A DNA stretch of 9,370 nucleotides from JAYELX01 sp964544065 (GTDB taxonomy: Bacteria; Chloroflexota; Anaerolineae; Anaerolineales; UBA11858). The position numbers and the translations under genes were made by a program. The notes under the pieces are model-generated. The model had not been told where the DNA came from and made no database searches. It saw only the letters and a list, made by a program, of their open reading frames with translations. Each line of letters opens with the position of its first letter. Within the stretch, counting starts at the first letter, position 1. The DNA lies in contig CAZJBA010000118.1 in assembly GCA_964544065.1 (NCBI GenBank), forward strand, positions 1-9,370. The letters run 5' to 3'. Below are positions 1 to 5,094 of this stretch, piece by piece.

Positions 1-62
1 GCGTACCAGGCTTTTAGCGCTGCATGGAGGGGTTGTTCGTTCAGTTCGCCGATCTGGTGCAT
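1..62 (-). CDS. N-terminus of an unrecognised protein (partial)
   Basis: Read on the minus strand from the ATG at 62-60, the window edge holds 20 codons that look like real protein (MHQIGELNEQPLHAALKAWY). From memory this resembles the start of small hypothetical proteins with an 'IG.LNE..LHAALK.WYA' opening in Chloroflexota-type genomes; that recollection is unverified. No strong ribosome binding site precedes the ATG. The frame also stays open upstream, but that region is better explained by a response-regulator fragment on the other strand, so the ATG at 62 is the preferred start. No function is assigned. The rest of the gene lies beyond base 1. Confidence 0.45.
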   Translation of the reverse strand, partial: MHQIGELNEQPLHAALKAWY

Positions 63-80
63 ATCTGGACGGTAACATAG

Positions 81-146
81 GATCAAATTGCCGTCAAACC
101 CTTCAGCGTGCGCGAGCTGTTGGCGCGGGTCAAAAATGTGTTGCGC
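81..146 (+). pseudogene. Response regulator receiver-domain remnant
   Basis: Translating from 81 gives a short piece containing VKPFSVRELLARVKNVLRR. This is the typical end of a CheY-like receiver domain of the OmpR class: the conserved Lys-Pro pair of strand 5 followed by helix 5. An in-frame stop (TAG, 78-80) lies immediately upstream, and the phospho-acceptor Asp region is absent. No DNA-binding domain follows. Downstream of about base 143 the sequence instead matches a histidine kinase in another frame, so the fragment has been cut on both sides. It cannot work as a regulator. Confidence 0.7.
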
Positions 147-460
147 AGGCGCGCATCACAGCGCAGGCCCTCATCCCGGAGGCACTGATTGCCGGTCCCG
201 TCGTGGAGCAGCAAGCCCCGCTGACGAACGCCATCCAGCAACAACAAGTCAGCAATCTTTCCTTACAGCCCCAAAATCTAACTGTCCCATCGACGGATGT
301 CGCCTCAGAACATTTGGATTTGAACTACCTTGCCGATGCATCGTTGCAATTGGGCGCGCAACTGGAGACTCGTATCCGCATTTTGGATGCTCACGGTGTG
401 GTCCTGGTCGATTCTTGGGCCGATGACGCCGGCCGCGATTTGAGCGCCGATCCCATGGAA
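143..460 (+). pseudogene. Histidine kinase sensor-domain remnant
   Basis: In the frame that includes the GTG at 203, the translation starts around AQARITAQALIPEALIAGP. It runs through a Gln-rich stretch to LDLNYLADASLQL, then ETRIRILDAHGVVLVDSW and DDAGRDLSADP. The 'TRIRILDA.G.VL.DS' pattern is typical of the extracytoplasmic sensor region of membrane histidine kinases that follow OmpR-type regulators. The first transmembrane helix, HAMP, dimerisation and ATPase domains are all missing. The open frame runs on to 634 only by overlapping the next gene out of frame. Together with the receiver fragment just upstream it appears to be the scar of a deleted regulator-kinase pair. Confidence 0.65.
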
Positions 461-497
461 TCACTTGCGTTCATAAATAGTCTTGAAGGAGTAAGAG

Positions 498-875
498 ATG
501 AAAGAAATAACCATTTCAGTCGCCGAACAAACTTTCACCGCAGCCCTGACAGACAGCCCAACCGCCGAGAAATTGTGGCAAGCCCTTCCGGTAGAAGGGA
601 AAGGGAATGTGTGGGGAGAAGAGGTCTATTTTGAAATTCCCGTCTCCGCGCCTCAAGAACCGTCGGCGAAGCAAGACGTGGAGGTGGGAACGATTGCGTT
701 CTGGCCAGCGGGAAACGCGTTTTGCATCTTTTTTGGCCCCACCCCGGTCAGCAAGAGCGAGAAGCCGCGTGCTTACAGTCCGGTCAATATCCTCGGCAAA
801 ATCGAGGGGGATGTTTCGGCATTACGGGATGTTCCCCAGGGGACAACTGTCAAATTGACAAAGGCGGATGGCTAG
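498..875 (+). CDS. Cyclophilin-like fold protein
   Basis: A 125-residue protein of the cyclophilin-like family represented by TM1367 (COG2164 type). Family hallmarks are visible in order: PTAEKLWQALPVEG (21-34), NVWGEEVYFEIPV (37-49), an Asp/Glu-Val-Gly turn leading to FWPAGNAFCIFFGPTP (68-83), and RAYSPVNILGKI (91-102). The length is normal for the family. The members share the beta-barrel of cyclophilins, but prolyl isomerase activity has not been established for them, so the biochemical role is unknown. No signal peptide is present, so it is probably cytoplasmic. The ATG at 498 is preceded by GAAGGAG (485-491) at good spacing. It stands alone, directly after the decayed kinase fragment, and its stop codon lies inside a perfect 8-bp hairpin. 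Confidence 0.9.
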   Translation: MKEITISVAEQTFTAALTDSPTAEKLWQALPVEGKGNVWGEEVYFEIPVSAPQEPSAKQDVEVGTIAFWPAGNAFCIFFGPTPVSKSEKPRAYSPVNILGKIEGDVSALRDVPQGTTVKLTKADG

Positions 876-885
876 GCAGCCATCC
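866..885 (+). terminator. Hairpin over the stop codon, possible terminator
   Basis: GGATGGCT (866-873) and AGCCATCC (878-885) form a perfect 8-bp stem with a 4-nt loop, and the TAG stop (873-875) of the cyclophilin-like gene lies within it. Only a loose T-rich run (about 896-903) follows, so classical intrinsic termination is uncertain. Confidence 0.4.
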
Positions 886-987
886 AGAAAGCCGTTGATT
901 TTTATACGATTGCAAACAATGGCGATATCACCCTGGCCGGATTGTGCCGCCATCTGATCCGTGAACGGGTACAGTTGAATGGCTTTA

Positions 988-1254
988 AGTATCTTCTCAA
1001 TATTTCGGGGAAACGATTATGTAGCCGGGGTTTCCACGCCGCGCTTCGCTCGCTTTGCACACCTTCGGTGTTGCGGACCTGCGGCCAGGCGCACACCGTG
1101 ACCCCGTGAAAGCGAGATTTGGTACCCCTTCGGGCACACCAAATGGGTGTGCTCTGCCATACGGTGTACGCCCATTTGGCGTGCCCTGCGGGCAACACCG
1201 TGTGGCTACGCGAAAATCTCGGCTACATGTTCCCCGTTTTTTTGAGAAGATACT
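988..1254. repeat. MITE-like element with long terminal inverted repeats
   Basis: The ends are inverted copies. AGTATCTTCTCAA (988-1000) matches TTGAGAAGATACT (1242-1254). CGGGGAA (1006-1012) matches TTCCCCG (1230-1236). ATGTAGCCG (1019-1027) matches CGGCTACAT (1220-1228). Similarity continues inward for several bases, so each arm is roughly 45 bp and imperfect. The interior is GC-rich and strongly palindromic, with GGGCACACCAAATGGG (1132-1147) pairing to the arm at 1166-1186. It contains no credible gene. Size, terminal repeats and non-coding interior fit a miniature inverted-repeat element or a large intergenic repeat. No transposase is present, and no target duplication could be assigned with certainty. 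The element fills most of the 876-1280 gap and abuts the 3' end of the XRE-cupin gene. Nothing else is supported in that gap. Confidence 0.6.
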
Positions 1255-1280
1255 CTTTCAAGGTCTTAACGGGATGCTGA

Positions 1281-1877
1281 TTATTTTTCCATAGCTAAGT
1301 GCCGCTGTCGGGCCAGGTGCCGATCTTGGATCGCTTGAAAAACTAACAGGATCGTCGCAGGTTCCTGGTACGGATTCCGCCAGCCATGGGGTTGAGAAGC
1401 ATCTAACAAGAGGCTGTCACCAGCTTTCAAGGGATAATGTTCCTCCCCCACGAGATAGTCAAGCTCTCCTTGCAAACAATAGACAAATTCTTGGCCAGGA
1501 TGGGATATCTTTCCGCTTGACGTCTCCATACCTGGATCAACCGTCATCTTGAAGGGCTCAAGTTGCTGATGGGGGAAACCAAACCCCAAACTTTCTAATT
1601 CGACATCCGCGTTCTGGATCCGCATCCCATTGCCTTTCTGGACAAACACGCAAGATGTGGCCTCCTCTTCTTGAAAGAACTCGGTGATCGGAACTTCGAA
1701 AGCAGTTGCCAGGCGATGGAGCGAAGAAACCGTAGGAGAATTTTCACCGCGCTCGATCAGGCTGATAGCATTCGCGGAAAGTCCACAACGGTCAGCTAAC
1801 TCACGAAGCGCCCAAGCTCTTCTTTTACGCAATCTTTTAATCTGTTTCCCAACAGACGTCTCGATTGGTTGATTCAT
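1281..1877 (-). CDS. XRE-family regulator with C-terminal cupin domain
   Basis: A 198-residue DNA-binding regulator. Residues about 10-66 form an HTH_3/XRE domain (IKRLRKRRAWALRELADRCG, then LSANAISLIERGENSPTVSS). Residues about 110-180 form a cupin barrel: HPGQEFVYCLQGELDY at 126-141, KAGDSLLLDA at 151-160 and PHGWRNP at 163-169. This architecture is common in regulators that sense a small ligand through the cupin (PuuR/SutR-like proteins), but the ligand cannot be read from sequence. His126, Glu130 and His164 are possible metal ligands. The ATG at 1877 has an AAGGAG site (1888-1883) 5 nt upstream. It is transcribed divergently from the FAD oxidoreductase, and a palindrome covers both promoters, so autoregulation and control of the oxidoreductase are likely (inference). 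Confidence 0.9.
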   Translation of the reverse strand: MNQPIETSVGKQIKRLRKRRAWALRELADRCGLSANAISLIERGENSPTVSSLHRLATAFEVPITEFFQEEEATSCVFVQKGNGMRIQNADVELESLGFGFPHQQLEPFKMTVDPGMETSSGKISHPGQEFVYCLQGELDYLVGEEHYPLKAGDSLLLDASQPHGWRNPYQEPATILLVFQAIQDRHLARQRHLAMEK

Positions 1878-1912
1878 AACAACTCCTTGACAGGAAATGA
1901 CTTCACGCTGAA

Positions 1913-1940
1913 ATTATAATTTATTTTTGACATATGTAAA
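1913..1940 (-). promoter_or_regulatory. Predicted sigma-70 promoter of the XRE-cupin gene
   Basis: On the minus strand, TTTACA (1940-1935) and TATAAT (1918-1913) are separated by 16 nt. The -10 box is a perfect consensus. A start near 1906 would give a leader of about 29 nt before the ATG at 1877. Both boxes fall within or next to the arms of the 1915-1945 palindrome. Confidence 0.6.
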
Positions 1941-1945
1941 TTATA
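1915..1945. promoter_or_regulatory. Putative operator palindrome between divergent promoters
   Basis: TATAATTTA (1915-1923) and TAAATTATA (1937-1945) are perfect 9-bp inverted arms 13 bp apart. They overlap the -10 and -35 of the minus-strand promoter and the -35 and spacer of the plus-strand promoter. A dimeric HTH protein such as the adjacent XRE-cupin regulator is the obvious candidate ligand. This is inference from position and symmetry. Confidence 0.55.
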
Positions 1946-1955
1946 GTAGTACAAT
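1927..1955 (+). promoter_or_regulatory. Predicted sigma-70 promoter toward the FAD oxidoreductase
   Basis: A perfect TTGACA (1927-1932), a 17-nt spacer and TACAAT (1950-1955) make a strong promoter on the plus strand. A start near 1962 gives a leader of about 210 nt before the ATG at 2175. Confidence 0.65.
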
Positions 1956-1961
1956 CGGAGG

Positions 1962-2174
1962 CGGATAACCGGCTTGCGGCGGGATGCAGAGAACAAAGTG
2001 TTAAATGTTTCGTAGCAAGTTTTGGAATTATACCCAATTTGAACCCAACATCTCTCGCAGAGTCAATTCCAAGGCTCGGAACAATTCTTTGTCCCAAACC
2101 TGAACGGAAACATCATTCGGTGCCCAATTGTAGTTTTATCAACCTCAACGTATAGACAAGAAAGGATGTTTACA
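1962..2174 (+). other. Long 5' leader of the oxidoreductase gene
   Basis: No gene is supported in this stretch. It contains an inverted pair, TTGGAATT (2022-2029) and AATTCCAA (2065-2072), 35 bp apart. A second weaker promoter candidate, TTGTAG-17-TATAGA (2128-2156), would give an almost leaderless start just before the gene. No known riboswitch class was recognised. Confidence 0.3.
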
Positions 2175-3527
2175 ATGAGAAAAACGGATGTGCTCGTCGT
2201 TGGAGGAAGTGCGGCAGGGCTTGTCACTGCCCTGACCGGCAAAAGCCATTATCCTGATAAGGACTTTCTCGTGGTCCGAAAAGAGCAAGAAGTGGTTGTC
2301 CCTTGCGGCATCCCCTATATTTTCGGTTCGTTAGATAGCAGCGATCAGAATGTGATCCCCGATGCGAAACTGAGCAACGCTGGTGTCGATCTGATCGTCG
2401 ATGAAGTCACGACAATCGATCCTGACAAGAAAACGTGCGAAACTGCCGGTGGTGAGGAAATAGGGTATGAGAAGCTCGTCCTTGCGATTGGTTCCAATCC
2501 CGTTGTGCCAGGATGGTTAAAGGGCGCGGATCTGGAAAACGTGTTCACCGTTCCCAAAAACAAAGCCTACCTTGATGACATTCTCGAGAAAACAGCCGAC
2601 AAAGAGAAAATCGTCATCATCGGAGGGGGATTCATCGGCGTCGAGTTTGCTGACGAGATGAATAAACAGGGGAAAGATGTCACCGTTGTTGAGCTTTTGC
2701 CTCACGTGCTCGCCTCCGTGTTCGACGACGAATTGGCCATCAAGGCAGAAGAGGCCCTGATCGCCCGCGGCATCAAGATCGAGGCGGGCTCTGGCGTGAA
2801 AGCGTTACATGGCAATGGCAGCGTTTCCAGCGTCACCCTGCAAAACGGCAAAGAGCTCTCTGCGGATGCCGTGATTCTCTCGATGGGCTATCAGCCCAAC
2901 ACCGAGTTGGCCCAAGAAGCCGGGCTGGAAGTGAACAAGTTTGGCTTCATCAAAGTTGACCAATACATGCGAACGGAGATGGAAGACGTTTTTGCAGTGG
3001 GTGATTGCGCCGAGAAAAGGGACTTCATCACCAACAAGGTGATCTGCACCATGCTGGCATCAACGGCCTGCGCCGAAGCCCGGATAACGGGCATGAATCT
3101 CTATCAGCTTGAGGTTGTGCGCACCTTCGGCGGGACCATCTCCAACTTTGCGACCGCCTTCGGAGATCACGGATTCGGCGTCGCTGGCGTAACGGAGTGT
3201 ATCGCCCGAGAGGAAGGATTCAACGTCATTACGGCCTCTTTCGAGGGCGTCGATCACCACCCCGGCAAACTTCCCGGCACGCACAAACAGGGCGTCAAGC
3301 TGGTCGTGGCCCAGGATTCGGGCATCATCCTCGGTGGCAGCGTATATGGAGGTTGCAGTACGGGCGAAGTGGTCAATGTAATCGGGCTGGCGATCCAAAA
3401 CCGGATGACGGTCAGTTCGGTGCTGACAACCCAGATTGGCACCCACCCCGTGCTGACAGCACCACCAACCGCATATCCCTTCATCAAAGCCGCTGAAAAA
3501 GCATTGATGAAGATACGCAAAGCCTAA
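2175..3527 (+). CDS. FAD/NAD-dependent oxidoreductase, CoA-disulfide reductase/NADH oxidase type
   Basis: A flavoprotein of the pyridine nucleotide-disulfide oxidoreductase superfamily. Counting from an upstream ATG at 2166: the FAD-binding dinucleotide fold begins at 8-24 (VLVVGGSAAGLVTAL). A CGIPY motif at 47-51 carries the single redox-active Cys typical of CoA-disulfide reductases and NADH oxidases. The NAD-binding motif IVIIGGGFIGVEFADE is at 149-164, the second FAD motif VFAVGDCA at 275-282, and a C-terminal dimerisation domain covers about 320-450. Length is normal. It probably moves electrons from NAD(P)H to a thiol, persulfide or oxygen; the exact substrate is unknown. The ATG at 2175 is preferred because AAAGGA (2161-2166) lies 8 nt upstream of it, whereas the ATG at 2166 has the Shine-Dalgarno bases directly against it. 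The divergent XRE-cupin gene likely regulates it. Confidence 0.88.
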   Translation: MRKTDVLVVGGSAAGLVTALTGKSHYPDKDFLVVRKEQEVVVPCGIPYIFGSLDSSDQNVIPDAKLSNAGVDLIVDEVTTIDPDKKTCETAGGEEIGYEKLVLAIGSNPVVPGWLKGADLENVFTVPKNKAYLDDILEKTADKEKIVIIGGGFIGVEFADEMNKQGKDVTVVELLPHVLASVFDDELAIKAEEALIARGIKIEAGSGVKALHGNGSVSSVTLQNGKELSADAVILSMGYQPNTELAQEAGLEVNKFGFIKVDQYMRTEMEDVFAVGDCAEKRDFITNKVICTMLASTACAEARITGMNLYQLEVVRTFGGTISNFATAFGDHGFGVAGVTECIAREEGFNVITASFEGVDHHPGKLPGTHKQGVKLVVAQDSGIILGGSVYGGCSTGEVVNVIGLAIQNRMTVSSVLTTQIGTHPVLTAPPTAYPFIKAAEKALMKIRKA

Positions 3528-3542
3528 CGTTATCCAAAACAG

Positions 3543-3584
3543 GACGGGATGGTTCGGAAAGTTGATCCGTCGGGCCATCCCGTC
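3543..3584 (+). terminator. Probable terminator of the oxidoreductase gene
   Basis: Perfect 10-bp arms, GACGGGATGG (3543-3552) and CCATCCCGTC (3575-3584), start 16 bp after the TAA. The 22-nt loop can pair further. Only a short T-rich run (3591-3596) follows, so efficiency is uncertain. Confidence 0.5.
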
Positions 3585-3637
3585 ACCGGTTTGTTCGAGA
3601 AACTGAATGAAATGTTTAGATGGTTGAGTGGGGCGAC

Positions 3638-3678
3638 GAAAAAGAACCAGATTTTTCCCCAAAACCGAGGGGGTTCTT
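3638..3678 (-). terminator. Probable intrinsic terminator of the toxin-antitoxin operon
   Basis: Read on the minus strand, AAGAACC (3678-3672) pairs with GGTTCTT (3648-3642), with additional C and G runs between them. The stem runs directly into a T tract (3643-3639). This is the usual arrangement for termination of the upstream minus-strand genes and faces the plus-strand hairpin at 3543-3584. Confidence 0.5.
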
Positions 3679-3681
3679 CCT

Positions 3682-3729
3682 CGCTTGTTTTACAAGCCGC
3701 TTGTCTTACAAGCCGCTTGCAGGACAAGC
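3682..3729. repeat. Three tandem 16-bp palindromic units
   Basis: CGCTTGTTTTACAAGC (3682-3697), CGCTTGTCTTACAAGC (3698-3713) and CGCTTGCAGGACAAGC (3714-3729) follow one another without spacer. Each unit is itself a small inverted repeat (GCTTGT...ACAAGC, slightly degenerate in the third). The array lies in the non-coding gap between the convergent oxidoreductase and toxin genes, upstream of the minus-strand terminator as that operon is read. It could form hairpins in the 3' untranslated RNA or bind a protein; the function is unknown. Confidence 0.75.
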
Positions 3730-3757
3730 GCAGGCACATATTCAGAATTGCTGGAGA

Positions 3758-4246
3758 TTAGCGACGAAAGAAAGTCGATAAGTCTGACACCGGGGCGTAA
3801 TATCCGGCGTCGATCATTCGGTCGAGCAGGACTTGGGCTTGCGCCAACGTCAAGAGATCCTTCTGGCCAGATCGAATCAGAATGCCAACGGAACCGATGA
3901 CAGGCACATCCAGCGCCTGAGCAGCTTGTCGGGCTTTGAGATCGTCACTGGCAAAAACACCCCGGCGATGGAAAGCCGCTGCTATGCTGGCAGATTCCCC
4001 AGCGCCAAGATACGTTGGGAAGCGTTCTTGTAGCCAGGCTTTCTCTTCATCCGTGAGATGCAAGAGCGGTGTGTGATCCCAAACACCGGCGGGCAGGCCA
4101 ACGTTTTCGACACCGCGGCGGTATTCTTCGATCGCTGCCTGGGTTACGCAAACGCGCCCGGGCCATATTTCCGGCGGTAAATCAGTGCACTTTGCCGAGG
4201 CGAAATTGGTTAGAACGGTGTTATCCAGCAGAACCGGATTTTGCAT
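3758..4246 (-). CDS. PIN-domain toxin-like protein (DUF3368-type)
   Basis: A 162-residue protein with PIN-nuclease layout. LLDNTVLTNF (6-15) carries the first acidic residue, Asp8. AAIEEY (37-42) supplies Glu40/41. GAGESASIAAAFHRR (81-95) has Glu84. FASDDLKARQAA (98-109) has Asp101/102. VIGSVGILI (116-124) is the closing segment usual in DUF3368 proteins. The predicted role is a metal-dependent RNase toxin that cuts RNA in the cytoplasm, neutralised by the protein encoded just upstream; RNA target unknown. Its ATG lies inside the 3' end of the antitoxin gene (26-bp overlap), implying translational coupling, and it would be transcribed from the promoter at 4723-4752. All acidic positions appear present, so it is probably not a dead copy. 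Confidence 0.8.
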   Translation of the reverse strand: MQNPVLLDNTVLTNFASAKCTDLPPEIWPGRVCVTQAAIEEYRRGVENVGLPAGVWDHTPLLHLTDEEKAWLQERFPTYLGAGESASIAAAFHRRGVFASDDLKARQAAQALDVPVIGSVGILIRSGQKDLLTLAQAQVLLDRMIDAGYYAPVSDLSTFFRR

Positions 4247-4685
4247 ATTCGCTTTCCCACTCCTGCAATGTTGCCAGTTCTTGTTTCAATTCTTCCATGT
4301 TTTCAGGCCCGACGAAAATAGGTACATCCAAGCGGTTGAAGCGGAAGCGCAAGTCGGCCCAGGCCAGGTCGAGCAGTTCGGCGACCCGCTCGAGGCTGAT
4401 TGCCCTGGCGAGATAATGAGCGAGGACAAGATCGAAACGCGCCTGGGGATCGTCGATTCCATCAAGCGCTTTATCGGGAAAACCCGCTTCTGGGTCAATA
4501 TCCGCTGGGTTGGCATGGTAGCGCAAAACGGCGCGTACAATCCGGTAGTCGATAATATCGATGATCGCCGCTTCAGGTTGTCCATGGTTTTCGACAATCG
4601 TAGTTTGCCCACGCCGGACGGCCAAGAGCACCTGGCGAGTTTTTCGAGCTAAATCAGTCTTGGGAATGTGTTGAACGTAATGCAT
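4221..4685 (-). CDS. Antitoxin-like protein, Phd/YefM-type N-terminus with UPF0175-type C-terminus
   Basis: A 154-residue protein. The first 45 residues (HIPKTDLARKTRQVLLAVRR, then TTIVENHGQPEAAIIDI) resemble the Phd/YefM antitoxin fold, which dimerises and binds operator DNA. The C-terminal part (FDLVLAHYLARAISLERVAE at 84-103, then a probable helix-turn-helix, VPIFVGPEN at 121-129 and MEELKQELATL at 130-140) resembles UPF0175 proteins, which usually accompany DUF3368 PIN toxins as shorter single-domain proteins. The start is taken at 4685 because AAGAGG (4697-4692) sits 6 nt upstream. The in-frame upstream ATG at 4733 lies in the operator and has no ribosome binding site. It is first in a two-gene operon with the PIN gene and probably autoregulates through the palindrome at 4715-4744. 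Confidence 0.72.
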   Translation of the reverse strand: MHYVQHIPKTDLARKTRQVLLAVRRGQTTIVENHGQPEAAIIDIIDYRIVRAVLRYHANPADIDPEAGFPDKALDGIDDPQARFDLVLAHYLARAISLERVAELLDLAWADLRFRFNRLDVPIFVGPENMEELKQELATLQEWESEYAKSGSAG

Positions 4686-4714
4686 AGAACACCTCTTCCG
4701 GGGGAACACAGCAC

Positions 4715-4744
4715 AATGGTGTATTTTACGCATTTTACACCATT
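4715..4744. promoter_or_regulatory. Operator palindrome of the toxin-antitoxin operon
   Basis: AATGGTGTA (4715-4723) and TACACCATT (4736-4744) are perfect 9-bp inverted arms 12 bp apart, 30 bp upstream of the antitoxin start. Antitoxins of this type commonly repress their own promoter by binding such a site; here that is inferred from position and symmetry. Confidence 0.6.
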
Positions 4745-4752
4745 TTTGTCAT
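4723..4752 (-). promoter_or_regulatory. Predicted promoter of the toxin-antitoxin operon
   Basis: On the minus strand, ATGACA (4752-4747) and TAAAAT (4728-4723) are separated by 18 nt. The -10 box and spacer lie inside the operator palindrome, so bound repressor would block polymerase. The -35 box is a moderate match only. Confidence 0.45.
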
Positions 4753-4860
4753 TTGCGCTGTTCCGATTTTGTCTATCCCTAGTGCATGATCCGGCCACAA
4801 AGTTTGCAAATCTTTTATTCTGCCAAAGAAAACGACTATCCAATTTTTAAAACAGATAAG

Positions 4861-5040
4861 CGCTGGTCGAGTGTCGCCGTAGGCGTGCAATACCAAAGGT
4901 ACGCAAAGCGAAGCATTCGCCTGTAGTTTGGCGAAAATGTATCGAGACCAAGCGACTCCAGCACGGTAATATCACTGTTTTGAACCCCACTCACTGGTCT
5001 CGATACTCCCTTCGTTTCACTTCGGGAACTCGACCGACGT
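4861..5040. repeat. Composite inverted-repeat intergenic region
   Basis: The gene-free gap 4753-5094 holds nested inverted repeats. TATCGAGACCA (4940-4950) pairs perfectly with TGGTCTCGATA (4995-5005). Outside it GGTCGAG (4865-4871) pairs with CTCGACC (5029-5035). The 'CTGGTCTCGATACTCCC' style resembles repeats I recall from Anaerolineae intergenic DNA (unverified). A 70-codon frame across it has no protein character. The remainder of the gap, 4753-4860, is AT-rich and shows nothing recognisable. Confidence 0.5.
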
Positions 5041-5094
5041 TCGCTCAAAAGTGTCTACCAATTTATCTAGGAATTTGAACCATCCCCTGAACGC

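Noticed and set aside
876..1029. Open frame after the cyclophilin-like stop with a protein-like look (AIQKAVDFYTIANNG..., RHLIRERVQ...)
   Set aside because: It has no start or ribosome binding site, runs into the repeat element, and I recognise no family. It may be a gene remnant, but the sequence alone does not support calling it.
1226..1280. Peptide-like reading on the minus strand (VKTLKEYLLKKTGNM) just after the XRE-cupin stop
   Set aside because: It lies across the right terminal inverted repeat and has no start; the similar reading of the left arm follows from the repeat itself.
3060..3662. 200-codon minus-strand open frame opposite the oxidoreductase gene
   Set aside because: It covers the C-terminal domain of a well-supported flavoprotein in antisense and shows no domain.
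4836..5048. 70-codon minus-strand open frame
   Set aside because: It follows the inverted repeats of the intergenic region, has no ribosome binding site, and its composition is not protein-like.
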